Shown: positions 25,040 to 35,931, counted from the stretch's first letter. The stretch is 64,000 bases of DNA from Panagrolaimus kolymaensis (GCA_028622995.1 JAJQJQ010000040.1:558001-622000); one strand, 5' to 3'. Made by a program: numbers and translations. The notes: generated by a model not told the origin, from the sequence alone.

Positions 25040-25722
25040 ATATTTATATTAACGCAATGATTAAATTTTATTAATTTATTTTTTGTATTGTTTATTTTGA
25101 TTTTGGGTATTTTTTATTAAAGAGTTGAGAGTTTGATGAATCAACGCTTTTATTGATTATGAAAATAAAAGTGCTTCTAAAATCACAGTTATAATAAAAA
25201 AAAATTTAAAATTATAGCGTGCATATTTTTTCTTTTTAAATCAAAGAACAAATCCATTCGGATTTGACATTTAGATAAAACAACAAAAAGCCTAATAAAA
25301 TAATTGCTTTTCATTTTAGAAAATTTACAAACATTTACAACAAAAAAAATGAAACGCCATTTTTTCTTAGAAACCAAAAGTGAAATTTACATAAAAAATA
25401 ATGGTTGATGAAGAAGACAGCGTTAACGTTCCTTTGCTTCTTTTTTTTCTTTGACGAGGAAAATTGCATTACCGTTTATTTTGCTTTTCATGCTTCAAAA
25501 AAGAAGTTTTCTTTTTACTTTTCAACGACTTGACTTTAAAAAGTAGCCAAATATCGAAAGAAAACTTTGTGAAAGGTTTTGACTAAATTATTGAAAGCCA
25601 AAGCTATGTTTATCATAAAAGTCAAGTCATGACTATTCAATTTTAAAATACGTTTTCTCGTTTTATTTTATTAAAAAGAAATTTCTTTGTAATTAAAATT
25701 TAATTCCAGCATCGGCGCCTCA
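25040..25722. other. Intergenic region, EXO84 / small membrane protein
   Basis: About 680 bp of A+T-rich sequence. The only supported signal is a TTTAATTCCAG acceptor at about 25709, 14 nt before the next start codon. Nothing else seen. Confidence 0.3.
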
Positions 25723-26062
25723 ATGATGGATTTATCATTTTCAAATGCTACAAGTATAATTTTTTTTTGATTAATAGTTTTTAAAAGAACAGCCTAATTT
25801 TGGTGTTTACATTTTTTATGAATTATTTAAAAAAATTTCATTTTATTTTTTACGATAATTCTTATTTTTTATAGATAGATGGGATAAAATCCCACCATTT
25901 CATATATTTTTGATTATTCTTAGTATTATTTTAATAACCGCAAGTATTATCGTCGCTATATGCCTTTATTTACGCCTTCTCTATCTAAATCGTCGAAATC
26001 CCCGAACTTTGCCAACAGTATCTCAAGAAACTCCATTAACGATAACTGTCGATGAAGTTTAA
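25723..26062 (+). CDS. Small single-pass membrane protein (72 aa)
   Basis: Two exons, 25723-25753 and 25875-26062, joined in phase (NAT|NRWDKIPPF). The product is about 72 aa: a short N-terminus with one N-glycosylation sequon (Asn-Ala-Thr) and a strongly hydrophobic helix, FLIILSIILITASIIVAICL. Tyr/Leu/Arg residues and an Arg-rich boundary (LNRRNPR) follow, then a polar tail ending TVDEV. This layout suggests a type I or III single-pass protein with the tail in the cytosol. A splice acceptor lies 14 nt upstream of the ATG, supporting a trans-spliced mRNA. Because the coding exons are short, ORF scans miss it. I recognise no family. It converges on the pseudokinase gene with about 50 bp between stops. 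Confidence 0.6.
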
Positions 26063-26113
26063 AATTTTATTATTTACTTTCCAAATAAAAATTTATAAAG
26101 AATGTCTGTGTAT

Positions 26114-27796
26114 TTAAAAATGAAAAGTATTTTGAATTTTTCCAAGAAGTTGTTTGATTTCTTTAAAACGCGGTCGATGTTGTGGCTTGGATTCCCAGCA
26201 TCGAAGGCATACCTAAAATTATTTTTGTTTTGAAGCTTAAAACAAAAATTTATGCTAGTTTTTTTTTTACTTCAATAACGTCTCGTGGCATAAATTCTTC
26301 ATCAGCTTGGGGTAAATTTTCAAGGCGGTACAACCGATCACGAATATTTTCGGGTAGTTGGTCTTCGTCTGCAATTTTAACAAAAAGTTGAGTTGAAAAG
26401 GAAATAATAAAAACATACAAGGTAATGCGCCACCATGAAACATGGACCATAAACAGGTTCCAAATGTCCAAACCATTGAACTGAGAGTGTATCGGGCACG
26501 ATTGGTAGGGGCAACGATATTTGGTAAAGCAATTGCTGGTAAACATTCTGCTGAAATAATAAAAAAGGAAAGAAAAGAATTATTTTTAAATTTGTCAATT
26601 TACGTGGCATCCATCGACACTGATCAACGTCTTCAGCATCTTCAGATTTTGGAATCAACTCAATTTCACTCAATCCATAAATTGCTAATTTTACGTTGTA
26701 ACAATAAGTTACAAGAAAGCAATCAATGGAGAGACGATAATGAATGAATTCGAATTTTTCTAAATATCGTAATCCTTCAGCCATTTGTAAAGAAAATCGC
26801 TTTAATTGGCTTTCAAGGCGGTGTCCAAGTCTGGTGTATTCTGCTAATGAACCATATACAATATCTTCAAAAACGAGTTTGAGGGTAGAAGTTTCATAAA
26901 CAATTCCCCAAAGTCGCCAAATGCGGCTGAAATAAAATGGTTTAATAATTAAAAGCATAAAAAAGAGAAAAACTTGCATTGAACCAAAAGTTAACATTTT
27001 TCTGGCATCCTCATAAACTTGTTGTCGAAGATTTGAATCAAGGAAGGTACAATCGAGCTGAAAAATAGGGATTCTTCTATCTGCATCAAATTGTAAAGTT
27101 TTTTGTGATAAACATCCAAGATTAAAAACTCCTTTAGGAATTGGAAAAGGTAAATGTGGAGTTATAGGCATTTGTTCAACAATCTAAAGTTTCATGTTTC
27201 AAACTACGGTATAAAAAAAAGGAGAACAACCTGGTCATTTGAAAGAAAAAATGATCGCTCAATCGTTTTCATTTCTTGCTCTTTCAAAAAATGTTGTAAA
27301 GTCACATTTTTTTCTTTTGCAAGTACAAACTTTTTCTTTGAATAAATTATCTAAAGCTTTTGAATTACTATTAAGCCAAATAATAAAACAATAGCAAACA
27401 TTAATTTTTATGACGGTTTCATTATTTGCAAGAAAAACAAGTAACCAACGTCGATGTGTATTGGATTTTTCATTTTCATGTCGAGGGCAAACAATGAGAA
27501 ATCCATCCCTTGGAGATGCTAAAAGTTGCATTTGAATATCAACATCATCAAGCATGGAGCCATAATAAAAAGGTAATGAAGCCAAATCTTCTGCTATTCG
27601 GCGTTTTCGTCGATTTTCAGTTGGTGCAACCCAAATTACAAAGCGTGCCAGCTGAGCATCAAATGGGGATGGATTTTTATTACTGTAATAATGATTATTT
27701 TTAAACAAAAATGTTAAAAATAAAAAAAGACCTTTGAAAAGCTGAAATACAACGTTGAAAAATTGAATTCAAAAAATCCATTTCTTTTTTCGTCAT
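26114..27796 (-). CDS. SH2-domain tyrosine pseudokinase
   Basis: Eight exons (high to low): 27796-27732, 27682-27400, 27350-27231, 27183-26978, 26926-26604, 26550-26419, 26368-26271, 26212-26114; about 441 aa. An SH2 domain spans about residues 50-150: PFYYGSMLDDVD, GFLIVCPR, then IIYSKKKFVLAKEKNVTLQH after a splice. A tyrosine-kinase-like domain follows (RLWGIVYETSTLKLVFEDI, CRWMPPECLP, MVWTFGTCLWSMFHGG, CLRCWESKPQHRPRF). Catalytic residues are lost: no glycine loop, IPIFQLD where the VAIK lysine should be, HYRLSIDCF for HRDLxxxN, and IYGLSE for DFG. So it is predicted inactive and to act as a phosphotyrosine-binding scaffold or allosteric partner. The order SH2 then pseudokinase and the PPEC motif recall the JAK JH2 region, but no FERM domain or second kinase domain is present. 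Intron 26927-26977 is GC-AG. Confidence 0.8.
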
Positions 27797-28135
27797 TGAC
27801 AAATTTTTCTTAAAAATGAAATTTTAGAAACTCATAAAAAAACAAGTATCATCAAAAACGTCCTTGAAAACTTTAATCCCAAAATTGCTTACCTTTTTTT
27901 GCGTCAATTTTATTTCGTTTCTTAAACTTGTCTCATGTAAATAAAAACAAAATGTTTAAATCTTTTGTAATAAAAAAGGCTTTTTAAACTCATTTAGTTT
28001 TTATGATAAATAAAAAAGTGATAAAATAAAAAACAAGTAATTTATTTTTTCAAAAAAAAAATTATTACATAAAATTAAACACAAAAAAAGCTATGTATGT
28101 TTGGTTTCGATTTATAGAATCTTTACCAGCGAGCA
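27797..28135. other. Intergenic region between two minus-strand genes
   Basis: About 340 bp, A+T-rich, between the proline/histidine-rich gene and the pseudokinase gene (both minus). Minus-strand pyrimidine-rich AG sites occur but none clearly marks the pseudokinase start. Nothing else seen. Confidence 0.3.
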
Positions 28136-28943
28136 TTAATCACAGCGAAAGCGTTTCAATCCAACTTCTGATTCAATTTCATCGCATTCAGCAGATGATC
28201 CACGTTTGAAACTTCTAAAACCAGGTTCTCCAGCAACAACCATTTGAGGCATATGTGAATCATTGGATGCAGTAGTTCTTTTAGTTGAAATATTAGATTT
28301 TAATAGAGGAGAATGAACGACTTTTTCTTTATCATTATCATCATCACCATCAGAAAGGAAGACACGACGAAGGGATTCTTCAATGGTATCATCAGTTGAA
28401 TGAGAATAAAGTGAATGTGATGATGAAGCATGAGGTTGTTCACTTTTAACATCAACATCATTAAAATCCATAAAATCCATTAAATAAACTGATTTTGATG
28501 AGGAACGAGTTGTTGTTGAAGTTGGATGATCAAAATCAAGTCCTTTAACACGATCAGAAAGCTCATAACATCCAGCAGCAAGACGAACAGGAGGTGCATT
28601 GACACGAATGGGACGAGAACGTGGAGGCTAAAATAAAAAATAAGACGATATATAGAAATATTAATTAACTTACAGTAGAAAAGCAATCATTATAATAAAC
28701 AGGAGCCTTCATGGATGGATGATGATGATTTTGTAGACGTTGCATTGGAGGATAATACATAGGTTGATTGATAATGATTACCGTGGTAGTATGATGAGGT
28801 TGAACCGGTGGAGGAGGACAAACCATAAATTCAGGAGGTGGAAGAAAAGTCGATTTGAAGAAAGGCGAATTCATACCACCACCATAATGAAAATTGTCAA
28901 ATTGATGTTGAACAGGAGGACCACGAAAATGTTGAGAATACAT
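28136..28943 (-). CDS. Proline/histidine-rich low-complexity protein
   Basis: Two exons, 28943-28674 and 28627-28136, in phase; about 253 aa. The N-terminal half is rich in Pro, His, Tyr and Met (PPPEFMVCPPPPVQPHH, PMYYPPMQRLQNHHHP), as in RNA-binding or transcriptional low-complexity proteins. The middle (APPVRLAAGCYELSDRVKG) is the most ordered-looking part. The C-terminal half is acidic and Ser/Thr-rich and ends KRFRCD, with a basic patch. I recognise no domain and cannot assign a function. The open frames, clean intron and codon use support a real gene. It starts beside the MITE-containing intergenic region. Confidence 0.65.
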
Positions 28944-30438
28944 GATGTCTTTTCAACAACAAAGGTTGACAAAATATGCTTGGAAAATGTGGAAGCTAAT
29001 GCTTTTATGGGATTGGAACATATGAAAATGCAACATTGAAATTTTCTAATTTGCATGATAAATAGGAAGAAATTCTTTATCATTTGTGATCCATCCATAA
29101 TAAAGTCTTTCTTTTAAATTTTTATTATCTTTTCGTTAAGGAGCGCCCATTACTTTATTTTTTACTTTCACAAACAAAAAGCAAAGAAATGTATAAAACA
29201 CGAACTATTCTTTTTTACAAAGTTCATTTAGTGAAGCAACTTTGGGTTTTTTTTATTGCATGAAGCGATTATTTGCGTTTTTTAAAGATGCTTTAAACAT
29301 TGGCAGATATTTAGTGATGAATGAAGGATCTATATTATGGTAATGTAAAGGTGAACATTGGAAAATGAGAAATGATTTCGGATATTGCTGAGACATTTTA
29401 GGACGGGGTTTGAATGGGTCTGTCTCAATGTCGTAATTGAAAGTAGAATTTTGTACGCTAATGGGATCTTATTGTTTATAGGAAGGATCAATAATAAAGT
29501 TTTGTTGTTGTAAACTAAAAACAATAGAAATGAACCATTTTCCGACGGCCCAAAAGCTCGCTTAGATTTTTTTCTTAAATTTTAAACAAATTTTTGATAA
29601 GTTTTTAAGTTGAGTTTTGCCATTAATAAAATTGAAAACACTGGCTCTCAATTCATTAAACCCAAAAGCTTCTGTTTAAAATTAGCAAAAATGATTTTTA
29701 ATAGTTTCATATAAAAGCAATACGTGAAAGTTACTGTAGTAAACAGCGCTGGCGGTTTTCGGTTTTTCGGTTCGGTTTTCGGTGCATTTTCGGTTCGGTT
29801 TTCGGTGAACCGAACCGAACCGAACCGAAAATCGAAAACCGAAGTATCCCGGTTTTCGGTTCAAACCGATAAACCGAAAACCGAGAAACTTCGGTTTCGG
29901 TTCGGTGCACCGATTCGAACCGAAAAAACCAAATTCGTTTTTCATAAAAAAATGTATCTAGTTGTTATCCAAAGTGTTAGTAAACATGCTAATAATGCAT
30001 AAAAAGGCATTATTTAAGCAATACCTAATATTTTATCCCAAAAAATAACGATTTTGAATTTCAAACCGAACCGAAAACCGAAAAATTTTATAAACCGAAA
30101 AACCGAAAATCGAGGATTTCGGTTTTCGATTTAAACCGAAAAACCGAAAACCGAAAACCGATAATCTTCGGTTTCGGTTCGGTTAACCGAAACCGAAAAC
30201 CGAAGGATTTCGGTAAACCGCCAGCGCTGGTAGTAAATATGGATATAAAAATTTAATTTGTTTTACATTAATAATAGGCAATTTTTGTTTATGTACAATT
30301 CATTACAAAACTTTATGCTCTTAAAGCGAATATGCTATCATACATAATTTTTCTTGCTTGTTGTTTAATAAATGGAATGAATGGATGGATACTATAAAAA
30401 AAGCTTTTTGTAATTTTATTTATACCATTTATTAATAA
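28944..30438. other. Intergenic region with one hAT-type MITE
   Basis: About 1.5 kb between a minus-strand and a plus-strand gene, so it should hold both promoters. Apart from the MITE at 29744-30229 it is A+T-rich with no supported coding sequence. Confidence 0.4.
29744..30229. mobile_element. hAT-type MITE (486 bp), intergenic
   Basis: Non-autonomous DNA transposon. The ends are inverted repeats: CAGCGCTGGCGG on the left and CCGCCAGCGCTG on the right. A perfect 8-bp target-site duplication, GTAGTAAA, lies at 29736-29743 and 30230-30237. An 8-bp duplication and CAG-initial TIRs are hAT features. Internally the element is an array of CCGAAAACCG / CGGTTTTCGG units in both orientations, broken by an A+T-rich core of about 120 bp (29935-30060). 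It could fold into a long hairpin. No ORF. Confidence 0.88.
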
Positions 30439-31980
30439 ATGGAGTTCCACCAACTTTCAACTTTTCAAAACGATAATACTCCTTTTGAGCTTGAATTAGA
30501 ACAAGATGGCCAAATAGTATTGGAAAATATTTCAGAATTTTTAGATGTTGATTCTTCAAATATTCCTTCAACTTCGAATGCATCAAATTCAGAAATAACT
30601 CAAACATCCCCACGAGATTCTTGGGTGCTTTCCACAGGACCAAATATGGAAAATTTTACCTTTGTTTGTTTATGGAAGAATTGTTTTCAACATATTTCAT
30701 CTTTAGAAGTACTTGAAAAACATTTGGATGATCATTTTAACTTTGAATTTTTGACTCATCAAGCTATAGATGGTAGTTTTAACAATATTTACACATAATA
30801 AATATATATATAATATTTTGAAATTTAGTTATAGATTTTAAATGTCCAATTTATGGTTGTGAAATCGATTTAGAATCTTCTAAGCATGTTTATCGCCATT
30901 TGAAAAGTCATTTATTTCAAGCACAAAAGCAAAAAATTGGGTTAGAATTTTATCGAAAGCTATTCCCCGATCTTACACCTTGTGGATTTGAGCGAACGAG
31001 TTATTTGCCATTAGAAGGAGATCCATGGGTTTGTGGATGGAAGGATTGTAAAGTGAGTTAGATCAGTTGTTGGAACATGTTTTTTTTAAATTATTAAATT
31101 TTAGAACATTTTTGACGATTTGCGGAAATTTATCGATCATGTTGCAAGCCATTTGGATCTTTATGGCGACGATGAAGCAGATGAAAAAGGGATGTTTCCA
31201 TGTTATTGGATTTCTGGAATCGAGCATAAACAATGTGATCAAAGATTCGCTCATAAATCATTTCTAAGGATTCATCTCAAATGCCATTCCGGAGATCGGG
31301 CTTGTGCTTGTCCATATTGTGGAACTTTCCTAGCAAATACCACAAAGCTTAGTGATCATGTTCATCGTCGTCAATTAGGTTCAGAAGCTTCCTTAACTTG
31401 TGCTCTATGTCAGAAAAAATTTACAACAAATCGACTTTTGAAAATTCATTGTAGAAAACACGTTAAATCCGTTAAATGTGCATACTGTGATGTTGTAATG
31501 GATTGTTATTCAGCTGTAGCAAAGCATATGAAAATCGTTCATGCTCGAATTAAAAATGAAAAGTGCTCAGAATGTGGAATAAAATTTGGCTTAAAAACAG
31601 ATCTTCAAAAGCATATTGATGCACTTCATAAAGATGAACCACAATTTTCTTGTCGATTTTGTACAAAAAAATTTCGATGGGAAAAGCAATTAAGAGTTCA
31701 CCATAAAACCCACTCAGAGGTAGGAAATTAGGTATGGGTATAGTAGATTGATTTATCAGCTCTTTTTTAGGATTATGTTGCTACTCCGTATTTATGTCAT
31801 AAATGTCCAATGAGATACAAGAATGGCTCATCTTTATCGAGGCATTTTATTACCGTTCATACTTTACCTCTTCCAAATGGTTTTAATAGATTTCAATATA
31901 AAAAATGTCATGATGGATTTTATCGCTTACAAACTTCAAGATGCATATCCAAAAATGTTGTAGAAGCACCAAAATTATGA
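30439..31980 (+). CDS. HINFP: HINFP-like C2H2 zinc-finger transcription factor
   Basis: Sequence-specific DNA-binding factor, related to histone H4 transcription factor HINFP/MIZF. Four exons: 30439-30772, 30835-31052, 31105-31719, 31771-31980; about 458 aa. After an acidic Ser-rich N-terminus comes a run of C2H2 fingers: FVCLWKNCFQ, FKCPIYGCEID, WVCGWKDCK, CYWISGIEHKQC, CPYCGTFL, CALCQKKF, CAYCDVVM, CSECGIKF, CRFCTKKF and CHKCPMRY. The segment after the last finger (FNRFQYKKCHDGFYRLQTSR) matches the distinctive HINFP motif RFRYKxxxDGxxRLQ, which is the basis for the name. It is the first gene of a close plus-strand trio with MRPS27 and BORCS8. Confidence 0.82.
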
Positions 31981-32170
31981 ATTCAAATATTGACCCTTGG
32001 ACGTTGATGGCTTTTCACCAAAATTTTGCTTGATTTTTTATATTCGTCTCACATTTGCTGCTTCTTTTTCAATAAATAAATTATTTCTTGTAAACATTTT
32101 TTTTCAAATATTTGTTGAATTCAAAAAATAATATTTTTCTGCGCTTCTTCAAAACGTATTCATTAAAAGT

Positions 32171-32179
32171 CTTTTTAGG
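32171..32179 (+). other. Probable trans-splice acceptor of mrps-27
   Basis: CTTTTTAG ends one base before the mrps-27 ATG at 32180. With no upstream exon needed, this fits spliced-leader addition to a downstream cistron. Confidence 0.5.
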
Positions 32180-33733
32180 ATGTTAATTTCTTTAAGAGCA
32201 TTCCAAAGGTTAAATGGAGTTAGAAACCTATCAACTTCATCACTTCGCCGCATTCTAAGTAAAGCCTTTGAACTGAATGATGAATGGCAAAATCGTCATA
32301 TCGCTCTTAAACAATTAAATCTTGGTGGAGATTATGAATGGATTGCTGCAGTTCAAAAGAAATTTGCTGGTGGTGGAAAAGCTAGTGCTGTCGATGTTGA
32401 TGCAGCTGCATGTCTTTCAGAAGAATCTGATCAATTAAAAGACATTATGGAACTTATTTATAAACTTCGTCATACTGAAAATACTGCTGATTTATTGCCA
32501 TCAACTGAATATGCTCTTTATCGCTTGCTTCTTAAACACAATGCAACTGAGGAGCTTTTTAAAATTATCAATGATCCGGTAAGATATATTTTTTATCTTA
32601 AAAAATTTAATGTTTTGCTTTTTTTATAGATAAATTACGGCGTTTTTCCAAATTATCATTCAATGGGTTTAATGCTGTCTCATTTTATCAAAGCCAAAAA
32701 CTTTCCAGCTGCTGCTAAAATTGCTTCTGTTCTCGTGCAACAAGAAATGTTTGATAATAAAATTGTCAACCTTCTCGCATTTTATAGCTTGTTAAAATTT
32801 TGCGAACTGCCTGCTGAAGAACGTGTTTTCGATGATACCATTCAAAAACGTGTAGTTGCAATCGATGAAGATGATATCAATGAAGAAGATCTTCGTAAGC
32901 CACTATTACATTTCCATTTAACAGTTAGAATAACTCTGTACTTTTAGGAACAATTAAATTTCCTTATTTAAAAAATGCTTTCTTTGATGATCATTTTGAT
33001 ATTACTGAAACTAATGCTTTGGTTGGAAAATCGCTGGAATGGCTTGAACGAGAATTGAAATCTTCATTGGATCAAGGTATTGTACATAATGTTCAACTTC
33101 TCGCATTATTAATGCGTGAAAATTACTCACAACTTGAAAAATTACTTTCCATTGGTATTGAATTAAGTCCATCTGTTATAAATATTGCAAAAGCGTATTT
33201 GAATGGTTTAATTGCAAAAATTCCTGAAGAAGGTCGAGAAGAAAACGAACAATACAAGCAATTTTCATCCTATATCGTATGTAAAATTATTATTCAAAAA
33301 CTAATTAACCTCAAAATTTTAGGCAAAACTTGATGCTTCTACTGTCTCTGAAAAAAACATCTCTGACATCATTATATCAAAAATTAATGAAATTCAATCA
33401 GAAGCTGAAAAAGAATTGATGGAAGAACAAAAAAATTTATTTGATATTTGGAGTCAACAAAGAAAAGATTTTATTCGGATGCAAGCTGAACGCGTGAATT
33501 TGAGACTTCGAATTGAAGAAATTAAAGCTGAACTTAAAAAGCAAGAAGAAAACAAAGAAGTTTTATTTTTCTTTGAAAATCGTGTTAATTGGGAAGATCA
33601 AGCTGCCGAAAAAGACAAATTATTTGAAGAATTTAATTTGAACAAAAAGGATGAAACTGTTACTGAAAGTGAGTACGCCAAAACTATGTTCGAAAAAGCT
33701 ATTCAGGTCAAACAAAAAGCAAACGCAAAGTAA
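32180..33733 (+). CDS. mrps-27: Mitochondrial ribosomal protein S27
   Basis: PPR-like helical protein of the mitochondrial small ribosomal subunit. Four exons: 32180-32578, 32630-32894, 32948-33276, 33323-33733; about 467 aa. The first 25 residues are basic and Ser-rich, as in a mitochondrial presequence. The body shows the MRPS27 pattern of helical repeats (YALYRLLLKHNATEELFKII, GVFPNYHSMGLMLSHFIK, DNKIVNLLAFYSLLKFCEL) and the family's charged helical C-terminal region (DIWSQQRKDFIRMQAERVNL). A CTTTTTAG acceptor ends 1 nt before the ATG, so the mRNA is probably trans-spliced. It starts 199 bp after the HINFP gene. Confidence 0.85.
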
Positions 33734-33890
33734 TTTAAAAATTAGGTTTATTGTTATTGTTGTTTGATGCATTCATTATTATAGAATAAATAAATAGTTG
33801 TTAGTAAAGTTTAATATGTATGGTTGTTTCCGATTTCGGTTATATAATATATCCTCTTTTTAATGACATTTAACAAACGTTTTTTTTTAT

Positions 33891-33900
33891 TTATTTTTAG
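33891..33900 (+). other. Probable trans-splice acceptor of BORCS8
   Basis: TTATTTTTAG ends 8 nt before the BORCS8 ATG, 167 bp after the mrps-27 stop. Confidence 0.5.
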
Positions 33901-33908
33901 CAAATAAA

Positions 33909-34377
33909 ATGGCATCAAAAGAGCTTCAAGGAAGATGTAAATTAAGTAAGCTAATACACTTTTGAAGACAAGCCATTAACCATTTATTTGCATTTTTAGT
34001 TGCAGAAAAATTATCTGAAAGTTTTCACATAATTGATCACGACCCATCAATGGCATTATATCGATTACAAGAGCATGTAAATAAAACCGTTCCCGTTTTG
34101 GTTAATCGTAAATACGAAATTATGAAAATTAATACAAGCTTACAAGGAGCTTGTTATGATATGGATAATTCTATCGAGTAAATTCTTTGATTATCGCCTT
34201 CTTTCATTATTTAATTTTAGAGCAATCCATCAAATGCAAAAAGCAGCCCCAACTTTTGACAGCATTCTTGAGATGCTTCGTCAAAGCACTTTTATTAAGC
34301 AACAAATAGATTATGAAAAAGAGCGAGCGGAATCAGGCCACACTCCATCAATGAAACGCAAGTCAAATGGAAAATGA
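33909..34377 (+). CDS. BORCS8: BORC complex subunit 8 (MEF2BNB homologue)
   Basis: Subunit of BORC, which recruits ARL8 to lysosomes and links them to kinesin for outward movement. Three exons: 33909-33945, 34000-34177, 34221-34377; about 123 aa, like the human protein. The diagnostic block is LSESFHII followed by DPSMALYRLQEHVNKTVPVL, matching the family's FTES...EPSVALYRLQEHVRRSLPEL. The acceptor TTATTTTTAG ends 8 nt before the ATG. It lies 175 bp downstream of MRPS27 and converges on TM2D3 with 51 bp between stops. Confidence 0.88.
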
Positions 34378-34428
34378 TCTCAAATTTGTGTATATTATTA
34401 AAAAGTTTATTCGAGGAAAACAATAAAA

Positions 34429-35237
34429 TTATATGTACATAGATCCATCGGCGGGCTGAATATATCCAACACCAATGAGCAAAATATCTAATAAAGTCCA
34501 AATTCCTAATCCACCAAAGCTAAAAAGTTTTCCAATTGCGCTTTTCCACAATCCAAGATAAAATCGATCAACTCCAAAACCTCCAAGAGTTATCGAAAGT
34601 AGCATTGCCTTGGACCAGCTGTAGCCATTCGTCCATCGGCACCTAACATTTTTCAAAAATTGTCTTCGCCCTAAAAATACATAAAAAAATTATTATCCTT
34701 TAACTCTTATGACTTTTTATTATTACCCATGCATATAACATGTTGAGAAACATGGCAATGTGTTGGATAAAGTTGAACCGAAGATGAAGAACAATTTCTA
34801 ACTTCATCGCATTCGTGTTCGCTATCCTCCGTTTGATAACAATAACGACAAATGGCTTCTTTCGGAACCGTTTGTTTTTGTCTTTTACACATTCTTGGAA
34901 TGGTTGTACAATTAACCATTACAAGGTTACCATAATCGCAATCGGGAAATGTACAACTTAAACACGATGCATATTGGGAACAATCAACTCGAGAACAACT
35001 AAAAAAAGTTTACTGAAGTACTGACATAAAATAAAGTAATGCTTACAATGAGTTGTCTTCGAATGCAGGTTTAATTATAAATGGAAGTTTTGGTTGAGGA
35101 GGTTTTGGTGGAGGTCCATTAGAATGCAAAGGTTTAAGAGTAGGCAAAGGCTGTATGGAAGAAGCATCAATAGATGGATTAGAGACTGTATTAACAAATG
35201 GTAAAATGGATATCAGAATTAAGTGCAAAAAAGACAT
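34429..35237 (-). CDS. TM2D3: TM2 domain protein 3 (almondex-like)
   Basis: Membrane protein of the TM2D family; the fly orthologue almondex supports Notch signalling. Three exons: 35237-35047, 34998-34727, 34670-34429; about 234 aa. A signal peptide (first ~18 residues) is followed by a Pro-rich stretch and a cysteine-rich ectodomain (CSQYASCLSCTFPDCDYG, CRYCYQTEDSEHEC). The TM2 module ends the protein: CRWTNGYSWSKAMLLSITLG, GFGVDRFYLGLWKSAIGKLF, SFGGLGIWTLLDILLIGVGY and a terminal DGSMYI. The DRF motif in the loop between the two helices is intact. Confidence 0.93.
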
Positions 35238-35495
35238 TGCATAAATACCAGGCTGTTATCACATCTCCTAAGACTGTATTTTTTAAATTATCGCATAAAA
35301 TTTTGTGATGTCTTTGTTAAAATAAATAAGGGCAAGTACCCTTAATTTTAAAAATATGTAAACATATCCCTGAATAAATTTTATTATAACCAAAAATTAA
35401 TTATAGAAATAAATTAAAACAATCAACAATAAATTATTAAACGTTATATTAAAAGGCAGAATGAGCTGATACCGTAACGTTCTTTCATACCAAAA

Positions 35496-35931
35496 TTATT
35501 TCTTCTTGTTAGCTGTTGTTGCGATAGGTTTGACAACATTATAACGTTCATGTGAGACAAGAGTGGTAAGATAAAGAAGAACACCAGAAGCGAGCAAGCA
35601 GATGGTCCCTGCTACACGATGAATTGACATTGCAGCGACAATACCAATCAAGAGAGCGAATGCAACTTCTCCAAGTCCAGATTTGACATGATTCCCTGCT
35701 GTAGACATTTTGAGGTTGCTAATAGCGGTGATAGCCATAAGAAATACGAATGAGCCAAGAAGACCAGCAACAAGAGTACCTTGACGAGAAGCGGCAAGTT
35801 GAGCTTTGAATGCTTGACCAGCAGTGATTGTGACCTTAAAAATATTTCGGTTATTTTAAAAATTTGAAAATAAATTAACTTACAATTGCCAAAGCGAGTG
35901 CTACTCCAGCACTAAACGAATGATTTGCCAT
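35496..35931 (-). CDS. KRTCAP2: KRTCAP2 homologue (oligosaccharyltransferase subunit)
   Basis: Small ER membrane protein that is a subunit of the STT3A-type oligosaccharyltransferase and helps couple N-glycosylation to the translocon. Two exons, 35931-35884 and 35834-35496; about 128 aa, near the usual length. Three to four hydrophobic helices are visible. Conserved positions include the QLAASRQGTLVAGLLGSF segment, the ITAISNL loop, and SIHRVAGTICLLASGVLLYL with the characteristic HRV. The C-terminus is Lys-rich (NKKK), possibly an ER-retrieval signal. The acceptor ATTTTCAG ends 1 nt before the ATG. Confidence 0.85.

Noticed and set aside
29682..30002. ORFs on both strands in the 29.7-30 kb repeat
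   Set aside because: They are translations of the CCGAAAACCG arrays of a MITE, not genes.
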